Assembly (NCBI RefSeq): GCF_026340675.1
Contig: NZ_JAPEOX010000002.1
Location: 2,379,747-2,443,746 of the forward strand
DNA length: 64,000 bases
Direction: 5' to 3'
Origin: Streptomyces sp. NBC_01264
GTDB lineage: Bacteria; Actinomycetota; Actinomycetes; Streptomycetales; Streptomycetaceae
Shown here: piece after piece, positions 17,518 through 27,834 of the stretch
Position numbering within the stretch: the stretch's first letter is position 1
Layout of the letters: the number at the start of each line of letters is the position of its first letter
The notes under the pieces: generated by a model
Databases searched by the model: none
The model's input: only the letters and a program-made list of their open reading frames with translations
Told to the model about the DNA's origin: nothing
Position numbers and translations under genes: made by a program

Positions 17518-18311
17518 GCGACCTCGACGAACCCGGCGCATCCAGCGCATCGGGCGCGCTCCGTGCTTCCCGCGCGTTCAAGGCTCCCGGCGCGTCCACC
17601 GCACCCACCGCACCCACCGCTTTCGACGTGCTGGTCGTCGACGACGACCTGCGCGTCGCCCGGATCAACGCGGCCTACGTGGCCAAGGTGCCCGGCTTCC
17701 GCGTGTCGGCCCGGGCCCATTCGGCGGCGGAGGCACTGGCGCTCCTCGACTCCCGCCCCGTGGACCTGATCCTCCTCGACCACTACCTCCCCGACGAGAA
17801 CGGCCTCGACCTGGTCCGGCGCCTGCGCGAACGCGGTCACCGCACCGACGTGATCATGGTGACGGCCGCCCGCGACCTGGCCACCGTCCAGGCCGCCATG
17901 CGCCTCGGCGCCCTCCAGTACCTGGTCAAACCCTTCACCTTCACGGGCCTGCGCACCCGACTGGAGGCCTACGCGGCCCTGCGCCGCACCCTGGACACGG
18001 GCGGCGAGGCCGAACAGGCGGAGGTCGACCGGATCTTCGGCGCCCTCGCCGCGGCCGGCGCCGACGCCCCGAGCGATCTCCCGAAGGGCCACTCCCCCAC
18101 CACCGCCGACCTGGTCCGCGGCATCCTGCGCGCGGCCGAAGGCCCGCTCTCCACCCAGCAGATCGCCGACCGCGCGGGCATCAGCCGCCAGACCGCCCAG
18201 CGCTACCTCAAGCTCCTCGACCGCGCCGGCCGCGTCGTCCTCGCCCTGCGCTACGGCGAAACGGGCCGCCCGGAACACCGGTACGCCTGGCGCCCGCCCA
18301 CCACGGGCTGA
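17514..18311 (+). CDS. Response regulator, CitB/DcuR type
   Basis: 265 residues. An Ala/Ser/Thr-rich leader of about 38 residues precedes a receiver domain (FDVLVVDDDLRVARI, phospho-Asp in LILLDHYLPD, Thr in MVTAAR, Lys in YLVKPF). A C-terminal helix-turn-helix follows (LSTQQIADRAGISRQTAQRYLKLLDRAGRV). The start ATG overlaps the kinase stop (ATGA), indicating translational coupling. The leader is unusual and could instead mean that translation starts further in, but no better start lies close to the receiver. Candidate targets are the convergent symporter/DUF485 genes. Confidence 0.92.
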   Translation: MSDLDEPGASSASGALRASRAFKAPGASTAPTAPTAFDVLVVDDDLRVARINAAYVAKVPGFRVSARAHSAAEALALLDSRPVDLILLDHYLPDENGLDLVRRLRERGHRTDVIMVTAARDLATVQAAMRLGALQYLVKPFTFTGLRTRLEAYAALRRTLDTGGEAEQAEVDRIFGALAAAGADAPSDLPKGHSPTTADLVRGILRAAEGPLSTQQIADRAGISRQTAQRYLKLLDRAGRVVLALRYGETGRPEHRYAWRPPTTG

Positions 18312-18349
18312 CACCGCCCGGGCCGGTCCCGTCCCCCACCGCGCCGGCC

Positions 18350-19942
18350 CTACACCGCCCCGGCCCCCGTCAGCGCGCGGACCTCGGTCTCCGCGTGCCG
18401 CCGCTCGTCCGGCTCCTCCGCCGAGGTCACGGTGCCCAGCCAGCCCGCCAGGAAGCCCAGCGGGATGGACACGATGCCCGGGTTCTGGAGCGGGAAGAGC
18501 TGGAAGTCCACGCCCGGGAAGAGGGATTCGGGGCTGCCCGAGACCACCGGTGACAGGGCCACCAGCAGCACGGCCGGGAGCAGCCCCCCGTACACCGACC
18601 AGACGGCGCCCCGCGTGGTGAACCCGCGCCAGAACAGCGAGTACAGGAGCACCGGCAGGTTCGCCGAGGCCGCCACCGCGAAGGCCAGACCCACGAGGAA
18701 GGCCACGTTCAGGTCCTGGGCGAGCAGACCCAGTGCGATCGCCACCGCCCCGATCCCGACGGCCGCCACCCTGGCCACCGCCACCTCGCTGCGCTGCTTG
18801 GCGTGGCGGCGCTTGAGCGAGGCGTAGAGGTCGTGCGCCACGGAGGCCGACGAGGCGAGGGTGATGCCCGCGACCACCGCGAGGATCGTCGCGAAGGCGA
18901 TGGCCGCCACGAAGGCGAACAGCACCGCCCCGCCGGTCGAGTCGGCCCCGCCGCCCAGGAAGGCCGCGAGCAGCGGAACCGCCGTGTTCCCCGAGGCGTT
19001 GGAGGCCCGGACCTCCTCCGGCCCGAGCAGCGCCGCCGCACCGAAGCCGAGCACGATGGTCATCAGGTAGAAGCCCCCGATCAGCCCGATCGCCCACACC
19101 ACCGACCGGCGGGCCGCCCGCGCCGTGGGCACGGTGTAGAAGCGGGACAGGATGTGCGGGAGCCCGGCCGTCCCCAGGACCAGGGCGAGCCCGAGGCTCA
19201 TGAAGTCGAAGCGGGCCGTCCAGTCGCCGCCGTACTTGAGCCCGGGGCCCAGGAACCGGTCGCCGTGCCCGCTGCGCTCGGCCGCGCTGCTGAGCAGCTG
19301 GTCGAAGTTCCCGTGGAAGCGCAGCAGTACGAGCACGGTCAGGGTGATCGCCCCGCCCATCAGCAGCACGGCCTTGACGATCTGGATCCAGGTGGTGGCC
19401 CGCATACCGCCGAAGGACACGTAGATCACCATGAGCGCGCCGACCCCGATGACGGTCAGCGTCCGTGCGGTGCGGCCCGAATCGGCGAGCAGCAGGCCCA
19501 CGAGACTGCCGGCGCCCACCATCTGCGCGACGAGGTACAGCACGGAGACGACCACCGACGAGGTCCCGGCGGCGATCCGCACCGGCCGCTCGCTCATCCG
19601 CGCGGCGACCACGTCCGCGAGGGTGAACCGGCCGCAGTTGCGGACGAGTTCGGCGACGAGGAACAGGACGACCAGCCAGGCGACGAGGAAGCCCACCGAG
19701 TACAGCAGGCCGTCGTAGCCGAAGAGGGCGATGAGGCCGGAGATGCCGAGGAAGGAGGCGGCGGACATGTAGTCGCCGGCGATGGCGAAACCGTTCTCCA
19801 TGGGCGAGAACAGCCGTCCGCCCGCGTAGAACTCCTCTGCCGAACCGTGCCGGTTGCGGCTCACCCAGGTGGTGATGCCCAGGGTGACGGCGATGAAGAC
19901 GCTGAACAGGAGCAGCGCCAGGGTCTGGTGCTCGGTGGTCAC
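18350..19942 (-). CDS. Sodium:solute symporter, ActP-like (acetate/carboxylate)
   Basis: 530 residues from the GTG at 19942, with about 13 transmembrane helices. The SSS-family motif GDYMSAASFLGISGLIALFGYDG and the FYTVPTARAARRSV region resemble the cation/acetate symporter ActP. The start overlaps the stop of the DUF485 gene (GTGA), the same pairing as yjcH-actP. It would import small monocarboxylates with sodium. The two-component system ends 39 bp away in convergent orientation and may regulate it. Substrate assignment beyond small carboxylates is not supported by sequence alone. Confidence 0.9.
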   Translation of the reverse strand: MTTEHQTLALLLFSVFIAVTLGITTWVSRNRHGSAEEFYAGGRLFSPMENGFAIAGDYMSAASFLGISGLIALFGYDGLLYSVGFLVAWLVVLFLVAELVRNCGRFTLADVVAARMSERPVRIAAGTSSVVVSVLYLVAQMVGAGSLVGLLLADSGRTARTLTVIGVGALMVIYVSFGGMRATTWIQIVKAVLLMGGAITLTVLVLLRFHGNFDQLLSSAAERSGHGDRFLGPGLKYGGDWTARFDFMSLGLALVLGTAGLPHILSRFYTVPTARAARRSVVWAIGLIGGFYLMTIVLGFGAAALLGPEEVRASNASGNTAVPLLAAFLGGGADSTGGAVLFAFVAAIAFATILAVVAGITLASSASVAHDLYASLKRRHAKQRSEVAVARVAAVGIGAVAIALGLLAQDLNVAFLVGLAFAVAASANLPVLLYSLFWRGFTTRGAVWSVYGGLLPAVLLVALSPVVSGSPESLFPGVDFQLFPLQNPGIVSIPLGFLAGWLGTVTSAEEPDERRHAETEVRALTGAGAV

Positions 19943-20487
19943 CGGCCCGCCCCCCTGCCCCGGGTGCGCTCCCCGGCGTCCGCCCGGCGGACCTGCTCCT
20001 GCTCGAAGACCGTCCAGCGCAGGTCCAGCGCCGCGCGGTCGCGCCGCAGCCGGGCGTGGCGGGCGTAGGCCCAGGTCAGCAGGAAGGTGCTGAGGAACTG
20101 GCCGAGACCCGCGAGCAGCGCCACGTTGACGGACCCGAACACGGGCCGGGCCATCATGCCGGGCGCCGTGGTGGCGGCGATCACGTAGGCCACGTACCAG
20201 AGGAAGAAGCCGGCGGTCGCGGGGACGACGAACCTCCGGTAGCGGCCGCGCACCTCCTGGAAGGCGGCGCTGCGCTGCACTTCGAGGTAGATGTCGGACG
20301 CCGCGCGCGCGGGTGCGCCGCCGGGGCCGGAACTCGGGGGTGACGTTTCCGCTCCGCCGCCCGCCGGCCCACCGGGCCCCTCGCCTACGCCGGCACCCTC
20401 GCCCTCGCCCCAACCGACGGCCAGCGCGTCGTACCAGGGGTCGTCCAGCCGGATCGTTCCGGCATCACGACCTTCGTGCTTGTCCAC
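19939..20487 (-). CDS. DUF485 (YjcH-like) membrane protein
   Basis: 182 residues. The first about 70 residues are acidic and Gly/Pro-rich, longer than in classical YjcH. The DUF485 core follows (SAAFQEVRGRYRRFVVPATAGFFLWYVAYVIAATTAPGMMARPVFGSVNVALLAGLGQFLSTFLLTWAYARHA) with two transmembrane helices. The C-terminal charged segment resembles other actinobacterial members. DUF485 proteins accompany ActP-type symporters; here the genes overlap by four bases. A helper or stability role for the symporter is inferred. Confidence 0.88.
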   Translation of the reverse strand: MDKHEGRDAGTIRLDDPWYDALAVGWGEGEGAGVGEGPGGPAGGGAETSPPSSGPGGAPARAASDIYLEVQRSAAFQEVRGRYRRFVVPATAGFFLWYVAYVIAATTAPGMMARPVFGSVNVALLAGLGQFLSTFLLTWAYARHARLRRDRAALDLRWTVFEQEQVRRADAGERTRGRGAGR

Positions 20488-20673
20488 CGAACTCTCCTTG
20501 TCCGCCGCCGCAGTGGCCGCGTGCCCACAAGGATGTGCGGGAGGAAGGCTTCCCGGACTGGTGTCCCGGTGCTCTTCACTCCATCAGGTGATGGAGCGAA
20601 GGGCGCGGGTGTGCCAGTGCCGCGGAAGTGCAACCGGGGGCCCCGGTGGCACTCGTCAGCCGCCGGGGGCCGC

Positions 20674-22794
20674 TCAGGCGTCGATCCGAGAGCGGTCCAG
20701 GGTGGCCGCGGAGCTGGTGATGAACTCCTTGCGCGGGGCCACCTCGTTGCCCATGAGCAGGTCGAAGACCGACTCGGCCGAGTCCAGGTCGCCGATGTTG
20801 ATCCGGCGCAGGGTGCGGAAGCGGGGATCCATGGTGGTCTCCGCCAGCTGGTCGGCATCCATCTCGCCGAGGCCCTTGTAGCGCTGGATCGAGTCCTTGT
20901 ACCGGATGTTCTTGCGCTGGTACTCCAGCAGGGTCTGGCGCAGCTCGCTGTCCGAGTACGTGTAGACGTACTTGTCCTGGCCCTTCTTCGGCTGGACGAG
21001 CTCGATCCGGTGCAGCGGCGGCACCGCGGCGAAGACCCGGCCCGCCTCGACCATGGGGCGCATGTAGCGCTGGAAGAGCGTGAGCAGCAGGCAGCGGATG
21101 TGCGCGCCGTCCACATCGGCGTCGACGAGCAGGACGATCTTCCCGTAACGGGCGGCGTCGATGTCGAAGGTCCGGCCCGAGCCGGCTCCTATGACCTGGA
21201 TGATCGCCCCGCACTCGGCGTTCTTGAGCATGTCCGAGACCGAGGACTTCTGGACGTTGAGGATCTTGCCCCGGATGGGCAGCAGCGCCTGGAACTCGGA
21301 GTTCCGGGCGAGCTTGGCCGTACCCAGCGCCGAGTCACCCTCGACGATGAAGAGCTCGCTGCGCTCCACGTCGTCGCTGCGGCAGTCGGCCAGCTTCGCG
21401 GGCAGCGAGGAGGACTCCAGCGCGGTCTTGCGGCGCTGCGCCTCCTTGTGCTGGCGGGCCGCGATCCGGGTCCGGGCGGCCGCGACGATCTTCTCCATCA
21501 CGGAGCGCGCCTGCTGCTTGTCGTCGCGCTTGGTGGAGGTCAGGAAGGCCTTGAGCTCCTTGGCGACGACGGCCGCGACGATCCGGGTGGCCGCCGAGGT
21601 GCCGAGCACCTCCTTGGTCTGGCCCTCGAACTGCGGCTCGGCGAGGCGGACGGTGACGACCGCCGTCATGCCCTCCATCGCGTCGTCCTTGACCACGTCG
21701 TCCTCGGCGACGCGCAGCAGCTTCGCGGAGCGCAGCACCTCGTTCACGGTCTTGGTGACCGAGCGCTCGAAGCCGGAGATGTGGGTGCCGCCCTTGGGGG
21801 TGGCGATGATGTTCACGAACGACTTCACGTTCGTCTCGTACCCCGTGCCCCAGCGCAGGGCGATGTCCACGCCAAGCTCACGGGTGACCTCGGTGGGGGT
21901 CATGTGGCCGCGGTCGTCGAGGACCGGGACGGTCTCCTTGAAGGTGCCCGTACCGGTCAGGCGCAGGACGTCGCAGGCCGCCTTGTCCTGGGCGAGGTAC
22001 TCGCAGAATTCGCTGATGCCCCCGTCGAAGCGGAAGGTCTCCTCGGTCTTGCCGGCCCCCTCCAGGGCCCGCTCGTCGCGGACCACGATGGTCAGGCCGG
22101 GCACGAGGAAGGCCGTCTGGCGGGCGCGCTGGTAGAGCGTGTCCAGGGTGAGCTTGGCGTCCTTGAGGAAGATCTGGCGGTCGGCCCAGTAGCGGATCCG
22201 GGTGCCTGTCTTGCCCTTGGCGATCCGCTTGCCCTTGCGCAGGCCGTTGGCGGGGTCGAAGGGGCTGTCGGGGCCCTGCTCGGTGAACATGCCGGGGACG
22301 CCGCGGCGGAAGCTGATGGCCTGCGTGGCGCTGCCCCGGTCGACCTCCACGTCCAGACGCGCCGAGAGGGCGTTGACCACGGAGGCGCCGACGCCGTGCA
22401 GGCCGCCGGAGGCCGCGTACGACCCGCCGCCGAACTTGCCGCCGGCGTGCAGCTTGGTCATGACGACCTCGACGCCCGAGAGGCCGGTCTTGGGCTCGAT
22501 GTCGACGGGGATGCCGCGACCGTTGTCGCGGACCTCCACGGAGGAGTCCTCGTGGAGGATCACCTCGATGTGGTCGCAGTAGCCGCCCAGGGCCTCGTCG
22601 ACGGAATTGTCGATGATCTCCCAGAGGCAGTGCATGAGGCCCCGGCTGTCGGTGGAGCCGATATACATGCCGGGGCGCTTGCGGACGGCCTCGAGGCCCT
22701 CGAGGACGAGCAGGTGCCGCGCGGTGTAGTTGGAGCCGTCCCGGTCTGCTCCGGTCAGCAGTGCGCTGGAAGGCACGGACGTGTCGGCGGTCAC
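20674..22794 (-). CDS. parE: DNA topoisomerase IV subunit B (type IIA, GyrB/ParE)
   Basis: 706 residues from the GTG at 22794, preceded by GAGGAG seven bases upstream; the in-frame extension to 23094 is not coding. The GHKL ATPase is shown by WEIIDNSVDEALGG, VRDNGRGIPV and GGLHGVGASVVNALS. The TOPRIM domain has FIVEGDSALG and LLVDADVDGAHIR. The C-terminal motif YKGLGEMDADQL is typical of GyrB/ParE. With the ParC partner it decatenates daughter chromosomes. Position beside hrdB matches the Streptomyces parE/gyrB2 locus rather than the gyrBA locus near oriC. Confidence 0.93.
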   Translation of the reverse strand: MTADTSVPSSALLTGADRDGSNYTARHLLVLEGLEAVRKRPGMYIGSTDSRGLMHCLWEIIDNSVDEALGGYCDHIEVILHEDSSVEVRDNGRGIPVDIEPKTGLSGVEVVMTKLHAGGKFGGGSYAASGGLHGVGASVVNALSARLDVEVDRGSATQAISFRRGVPGMFTEQGPDSPFDPANGLRKGKRIAKGKTGTRIRYWADRQIFLKDAKLTLDTLYQRARQTAFLVPGLTIVVRDERALEGAGKTEETFRFDGGISEFCEYLAQDKAACDVLRLTGTGTFKETVPVLDDRGHMTPTEVTRELGVDIALRWGTGYETNVKSFVNIIATPKGGTHISGFERSVTKTVNEVLRSAKLLRVAEDDVVKDDAMEGMTAVVTVRLAEPQFEGQTKEVLGTSAATRIVAAVVAKELKAFLTSTKRDDKQQARSVMEKIVAAARTRIAARQHKEAQRRKTALESSSLPAKLADCRSDDVERSELFIVEGDSALGTAKLARNSEFQALLPIRGKILNVQKSSVSDMLKNAECGAIIQVIGAGSGRTFDIDAARYGKIVLLVDADVDGAHIRCLLLTLFQRYMRPMVEAGRVFAAVPPLHRIELVQPKKGQDKYVYTYSDSELRQTLLEYQRKNIRYKDSIQRYKGLGEMDADQLAETTMDPRFRTLRRINIGDLDSAESVFDLLMGNEVAPRKEFITSSAATLDRSRIDA

Positions 22795-23240
22795 GCAGTT
22801 CGCTCCTCGCTGAATTCTTTTTCTGGCCCGGTCGGGCGCAGTGGTGGCTCGGTTGCCGCTGGAAGGGTACCGAGGCCTGGTAGAGCCGATGCAACGCCAC
22901 CCCAGACCCTTCGTCAGCCTAGTGCAGCTCCGTACGCATGTTCGATCCCCCGTGGGAGTGAAGCAAACATCACGTTCCCTTCCGCGCATGAACCATTTAG
23001 TGTTCGGGCACGTCCTCATGAACAACCGGCACTCAGCCGGAGAGGGCAGAACTGCGACAAGCGAACGACCTGACAACGCGAAACCGTAAAGCAACGCAAT
23101 ACGGCTCCTTCGCCGCCAACCGGCAACGGCCGGCCAGCTTCGGAAGGAAGTTTCGAGGAAAAGCCGCGAGCGGGAACGTTTTCGGCCTGGTTGGATGTTG
23201 ACCCTGGTACGACAGCTCGTCGAGCTAGAGAAGAGGCGAC
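22795..23240. other. Divergent promoter region between parE and zinc-ribbon gene
   Basis: A 446-bp gap with no convincing ORF. It is less GC-rich than the genes around it. On the plus strand a TTGACC hexamer at 23198-23203 and GAGCTA at 23222-23227 (18-bp spacing) are a weak promoter candidate for the 23241 gene, followed by AAGAGG as ribosome site. Nothing else was resolved by eye. Confidence 0.4.
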
Positions 23241-23477
23241 GTGACTACTGTTCTGACACCCGCGACCCCGCTGACGGCCGCTGACCGATGCGACCGCTGC
23301 GGCGCCCAGGCATATCTGCGCGTCGTCCTGCTGAGCGGCGGTGAACTGCTCTTCTGCGCCCACCACGGGCGCAAGTTCGAGCCGGAACTCAAGAAGATCG
23401 CCGCGGAAATACAGGATGAGACCGAGCGGCTTACGTCCGCTCCGGCGGCAAGTGCCGCCGAACCCGAGGACCGCTGA
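23241..23477 (+). CDS. Small DUF7455-type zinc-ribbon-like protein
   Basis: 78 residues. CDRCGAQAY and LLFCAHHGRKF supply two Cys and a Cys-His-His cluster suited to one zinc ion, and a charged helix follows (ELKKIAAEIQDETERL). The size and motif match a conserved actinobacterial family of unknown function found next to parE/hrdB. The GTG start is preceded by GAAGAGG. A strong hairpin terminator follows 54 bp after the stop. It may bind nucleic acid or protein; no function is known to me. Confidence 0.88.
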   Translation: MTTVLTPATPLTAADRCDRCGAQAYLRVVLLSGGELLFCAHHGRKFEPELKKIAAEIQDETERLTSAPAASAAEPEDR

Positions 23478-23530
23478 CACAAGGCCTGCACCTCGCATCC
23501 GACGAGCCAGGACCGGCGTAGCCGGTCGAC

Positions 23531-23563
23531 GGGCGGTACCTCTGCGACCCAGAGGGACCGCCC
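23531..23563. terminator. Bidirectional terminator between convergent genes
   Basis: Arms GGGCGGTACCTCTG (23531-23544) and CAGAGGGACCGCCC (23550-23563) pair at 13 of 14 positions around the loop CGACC. It lies between the zinc-ribbon gene (plus) and the serine protease gene (minus, ending at 23585). Confidence 0.75.
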
Positions 23564-23584
23564 GCCCTCACGTCCGGACGGGGT

Positions 23585-24544
23585 TCAGCGCTTCAGCGAG
23601 GGCAGGTCCCCCGCCTCGAAGCCCCTCCCGGGCCCCTGGGCGGGGCGTACGTCCATCCGCAGGACTCCGCGACCACCAGGACGCCCCTGCTCCCCCCGGG
23701 TCGCCTCCTGGCCGCTGACGGGTTCGTCGACGAAGCCGATCAGCGGTGCGATCCGCGTGTACACCCCCGGGCTGTCCGCCCGCCCGCAGCCGCGCCCCCA
23801 GGACACCAGCCCGATCAGCCGCCCCTGGGCCACCAGGGGGCCGCCGCTGTCCCCCTGGCAGGCGTCCTTGCCGCCCCCGCGGTCCCCCGCGCACACCATG
23901 GAGTCGGCCCGGTACTGACCGTCGGCGTCTCCCGGGTAGGCCCGCCCGCACACCTCGTCCGCCAGCACCGTCACCCTGGCGGCCCGCAGCGCGTAGGCGT
24001 AGTCACCGAAGCCGCTGGTGTCACCCCAGCCGTATACGGCCGCCTCCGTGCCGGCTCCGTAGGCCGGATGGCCTCGGTCGGCCATCGGCAGCACGTTCTG
24101 CGCGGCCACCGCTTCGGCCAGCTCCAGGACGGCCAGGTCGCCGGCGTTGCTGCCCGGGTCGTACGCCGGGTTCACCCGGGCGGAACGCACCGCGATCTCC
24201 CGGCCCTCGCTCGCGCGCAGCTCCGTACGCCCGGTGATCACCCGGAAGTCGCGGACGGAGTCGACCGGGCCTCCCAGCACCTGACGCCCCAGGCAGTGGG
24301 CCGCCGTCACCACCTTGGTCGGGGTGACGAGGACGCCCCCGCAGAACTGGCCGCCGCGCGTACCCCCGAACCGGTCACGGCTGGCGAGGGCCACCACCCA
24401 CGGGGCATCGGCCACCTTCACCGGCTTCCCGCCGATCACCACGCTGTCCGCGGCCGCTCGCGGCGCCTGGGAGAGCGGCGCCGCCGCCGCTCCCGCCGCC
24501 AGGGTCAGCGCTCCCGCCAGGACACGGGCAAAGGGACGACGCAT
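23585..24544 (-). CDS. Secreted trypsin-like serine protease (S1)
   Basis: 319 residues from the ATG at 24544 with a perfect-looking GGAGG upstream. A signal peptide covers about residues 1-32 (RRPFARVLAGALTLAAGAAAAPL...), so it is exported. The catalytic triad is clear: His in VVTAAHC, Asp in NAGDLAVLEL and Ser in CQGDSGGPLV; paired cysteines are present. IGGKPVKVADAPWVVAL marks the zymogen activation region. A Gly/Arg-rich C-terminal tail of about 45 residues follows the protease fold. The gene sits between parE and hrdB, as in other streptomycetes by memory. Natural substrate unknown. Confidence 0.93.
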   Translation of the reverse strand: MRRPFARVLAGALTLAAGAAAAPLSQAPRAAADSVVIGGKPVKVADAPWVVALASRDRFGGTRGGQFCGGVLVTPTKVVTAAHCLGRQVLGGPVDSVRDFRVITGRTELRASEGREIAVRSARVNPAYDPGSNAGDLAVLELAEAVAAQNVLPMADRGHPAYGAGTEAAVYGWGDTSGFGDYAYALRAARVTVLADEVCGRAYPGDADGQYRADSMVCAGDRGGGKDACQGDSGGPLVAQGRLIGLVSWGRGCGRADSPGVYTRIAPLIGFVDEPVSGQEATRGEQGRPGGRGVLRMDVRPAQGPGRGFEAGDLPSLKR

Positions 24545-24653
24545 GAGGCCTCCTGACTCCGAGTGTGCATGACTCCACTCAGAGTGGGACGCCCGGTGGC
24601 CGAGCGCACCCGCGCGACCACCGGGCGACACGCCCGGCGCGGACCGGGCCCCG

Positions 24654-26255
<1,602 letters not shown>

Positions 26256-26742
26256 GAACAACCTCTCGGAACGATGGAAACGGCTTCCGACCCCGGCCTG
26301 GTGGTGCTGGACCGGAGCCGACGACCACCGACTGGGGATGGGCCGGGGGCGCGGGCAGGGGCCGGGGAGCTGCACAGCACCCCCAAGGGCTGCTGTCTTC
26401 CCTCCGTCGGCCATCACCTCTTAGGTCATCGCGTGACCTCGCGGAGCGTTACGCCCAATCTTCGTGGCCCGAGTCACACCCCGTTTGATGCCATGCCGGT
26501 CATACCCTGATTTCTGCACGTCCGGTGTGCCCGAACACGCCCCGTTTCGCGGGCCGGACGGCTCCCCGGAACCGGGGTCCCGGCGGCCGGACCGGAGCCG
26601 GGAGGCGGCCGGGGCGCTCAGGACCCGGACGGGGGGCCCTGCCCAGCCGCCGCCGGACCCTCCCCGGACCCCTTCCGGGAGTGCCGCCCCGGAACGACGC
26701 CCCGTCGACACGTCCATGCCGGCGCCCCTGAGCCGAGGTCCG
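26256..26742. other. hrdB leader/promoter and whiH 3' region
   Basis: A 487-bp gap between hrdB and whiH, both on the minus strand. A perfect dyad AGGTCA-TCGCG-TGACCT lies at 26423-26439, about 170 bp upstream of the hrdB start, where a promoter or leader would be. A CCCCGG-AA-CCGGGG hairpin at 26564-26577 could end the whiH transcript. No ORF with convincing codon use was seen. Confidence 0.45.
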
Positions 26743-27630
26743 TCAGTGCTCGCGCGGGGCGGGGACCACGCGCTCGACCTCCGGATGCACCGTCAGAAGC
26801 TGGCGCATGGCGTTCTCCGCGCCCACCGCGTCGCCGGCGGCGAGGCACTCGACCATGCGCGCGTGGTGCGCGACGCAGGTCTCGCTGGGGCGGTCGCAGG
26901 AGGTGACGGGGCTGCCGGACACCTGGAGCGCGGCGGAGACGATGCCGGACAGGTGCTCCAGCATGCGGTTGGCCGCGACCTGGATGAGCAGGGCGTGGAA
27001 CTCGTTGTCCGCACGCGCGAAGGTGATCGAATCGCCCTGCCCGAGCGCGTGTCCCATGATCTCGACCATGTCGGCGAGGCGCTGCTGGATCTCCGGGCGG
27101 CCGTGTCCGGCGGCGAGGCGGGCGGCCAGCGGTTCGATGGTCCAGCGGAGCTCGCCCAGCTCGCGGCGCTGGTCGTCGCGCTGCGGGCCGAAGGCGCGCC
27201 ACTCGATGATGTCGGGGTCGAGCAGGTTCCAGTCGGCGACCGGACGGACCCGGGTGCCGACGTTCGGGCGGGCGCTGACGAGGCCCTTGGCCTCCAGGAC
27301 CCGCAGCGATTCGCGGACGACGGTGCGGGAGACCTCGAAACGCTGCCCGATCTCCTCGGGGACCAGCGGACGGTCAGCGCCGAGGTCGCCGGAAACGATC
27401 ATCTGGCCCAGCTGCTGGACGAGTTGGCCGTGCAGGCCGCGTCCGCGGCTGCCCGCGGCGCGGCGGCCGACCCGGCTCAACTCGACGTCGGATCCGTCCC
27501 AGTGGGGCACTCCCACCCGGTCGGCCCCCGAGGCCTCCGGGTAGGGGTAGCGGTCGAGTTCGCCCGCGCCGGCGAGGCCGGAATCGGCATGGCGGGCGGC
27601 GGTCATCATGGTGTGCGCAAGGGTACTCAC
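26743..27630 (-). CDS. whiH: Sporulation transcription factor WhiH (GntR/FadR family)
   Basis: 295 residues from the GTG at 27630, preceded by AAAGGA; the N terminus MSTLAHTMMTAARHADSGLAG fits WhiH as I remember it. The winged helix (RGLHGQLVQQLGQMIVSGDLGADRPLVPEEIGQRFEVSRTVVRESLRVLEAKGLVSARPNVGTRV) is at about 80-150. A FadR-type FCD domain follows (about 165-285), with His residues suited to a metal/ligand site (FHALLIQ, VAHHARM). WhiH is an early sporulation regulator in aerial hyphae. Location directly upstream of hrdB matches the known locus. A CCGATCA element at 27694-27700 (minus strand) is reminiscent of the WhiG -10, although the nearest TCAA -35-like element is only 13 bp away, shorter than usual. 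Confidence 0.9.
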   Translation of the reverse strand: MSTLAHTMMTAARHADSGLAGAGELDRYPYPEASGADRVGVPHWDGSDVELSRVGRRAAGSRGRGLHGQLVQQLGQMIVSGDLGADRPLVPEEIGQRFEVSRTVVRESLRVLEAKGLVSARPNVGTRVRPVADWNLLDPDIIEWRAFGPQRDDQRRELGELRWTIEPLAARLAAGHGRPEIQQRLADMVEIMGHALGQGDSITFARADNEFHALLIQVAANRMLEHLSGIVSAALQVSGSPVTSCDRPSETCVAHHARMVECLAAGDAVGAENAMRQLLTVHPEVERVVPAPREH

Positions 27631-27834
27631 GAATCCTTTGTCGGCTGTGTCTCCGCGACCCTTGAGGTCTTTGGTGAAAAGCACACGAAAGGGTGATCGG
27701 TGCCACCTACGCAATTGACGACTTATCGTAAAAAACCGGGCCTTTTGCGGGGAGTTGCGGTCCGCCGGGCCTGACGTGGACCACAACGGTCCCGTTGGGT
27801 CCGGATCGACACCGGAACGATCAGCAACGATCCC

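Noticed and set aside
23095..23240. ECF sigma promoter (GGAAC...GTT) before the zinc-ribbon gene
   Set aside because: GGGAAC at about 23172 and GTTG downstream are 19 bp apart, a poor match to known ECF spacing, and similar matches are common by chance.
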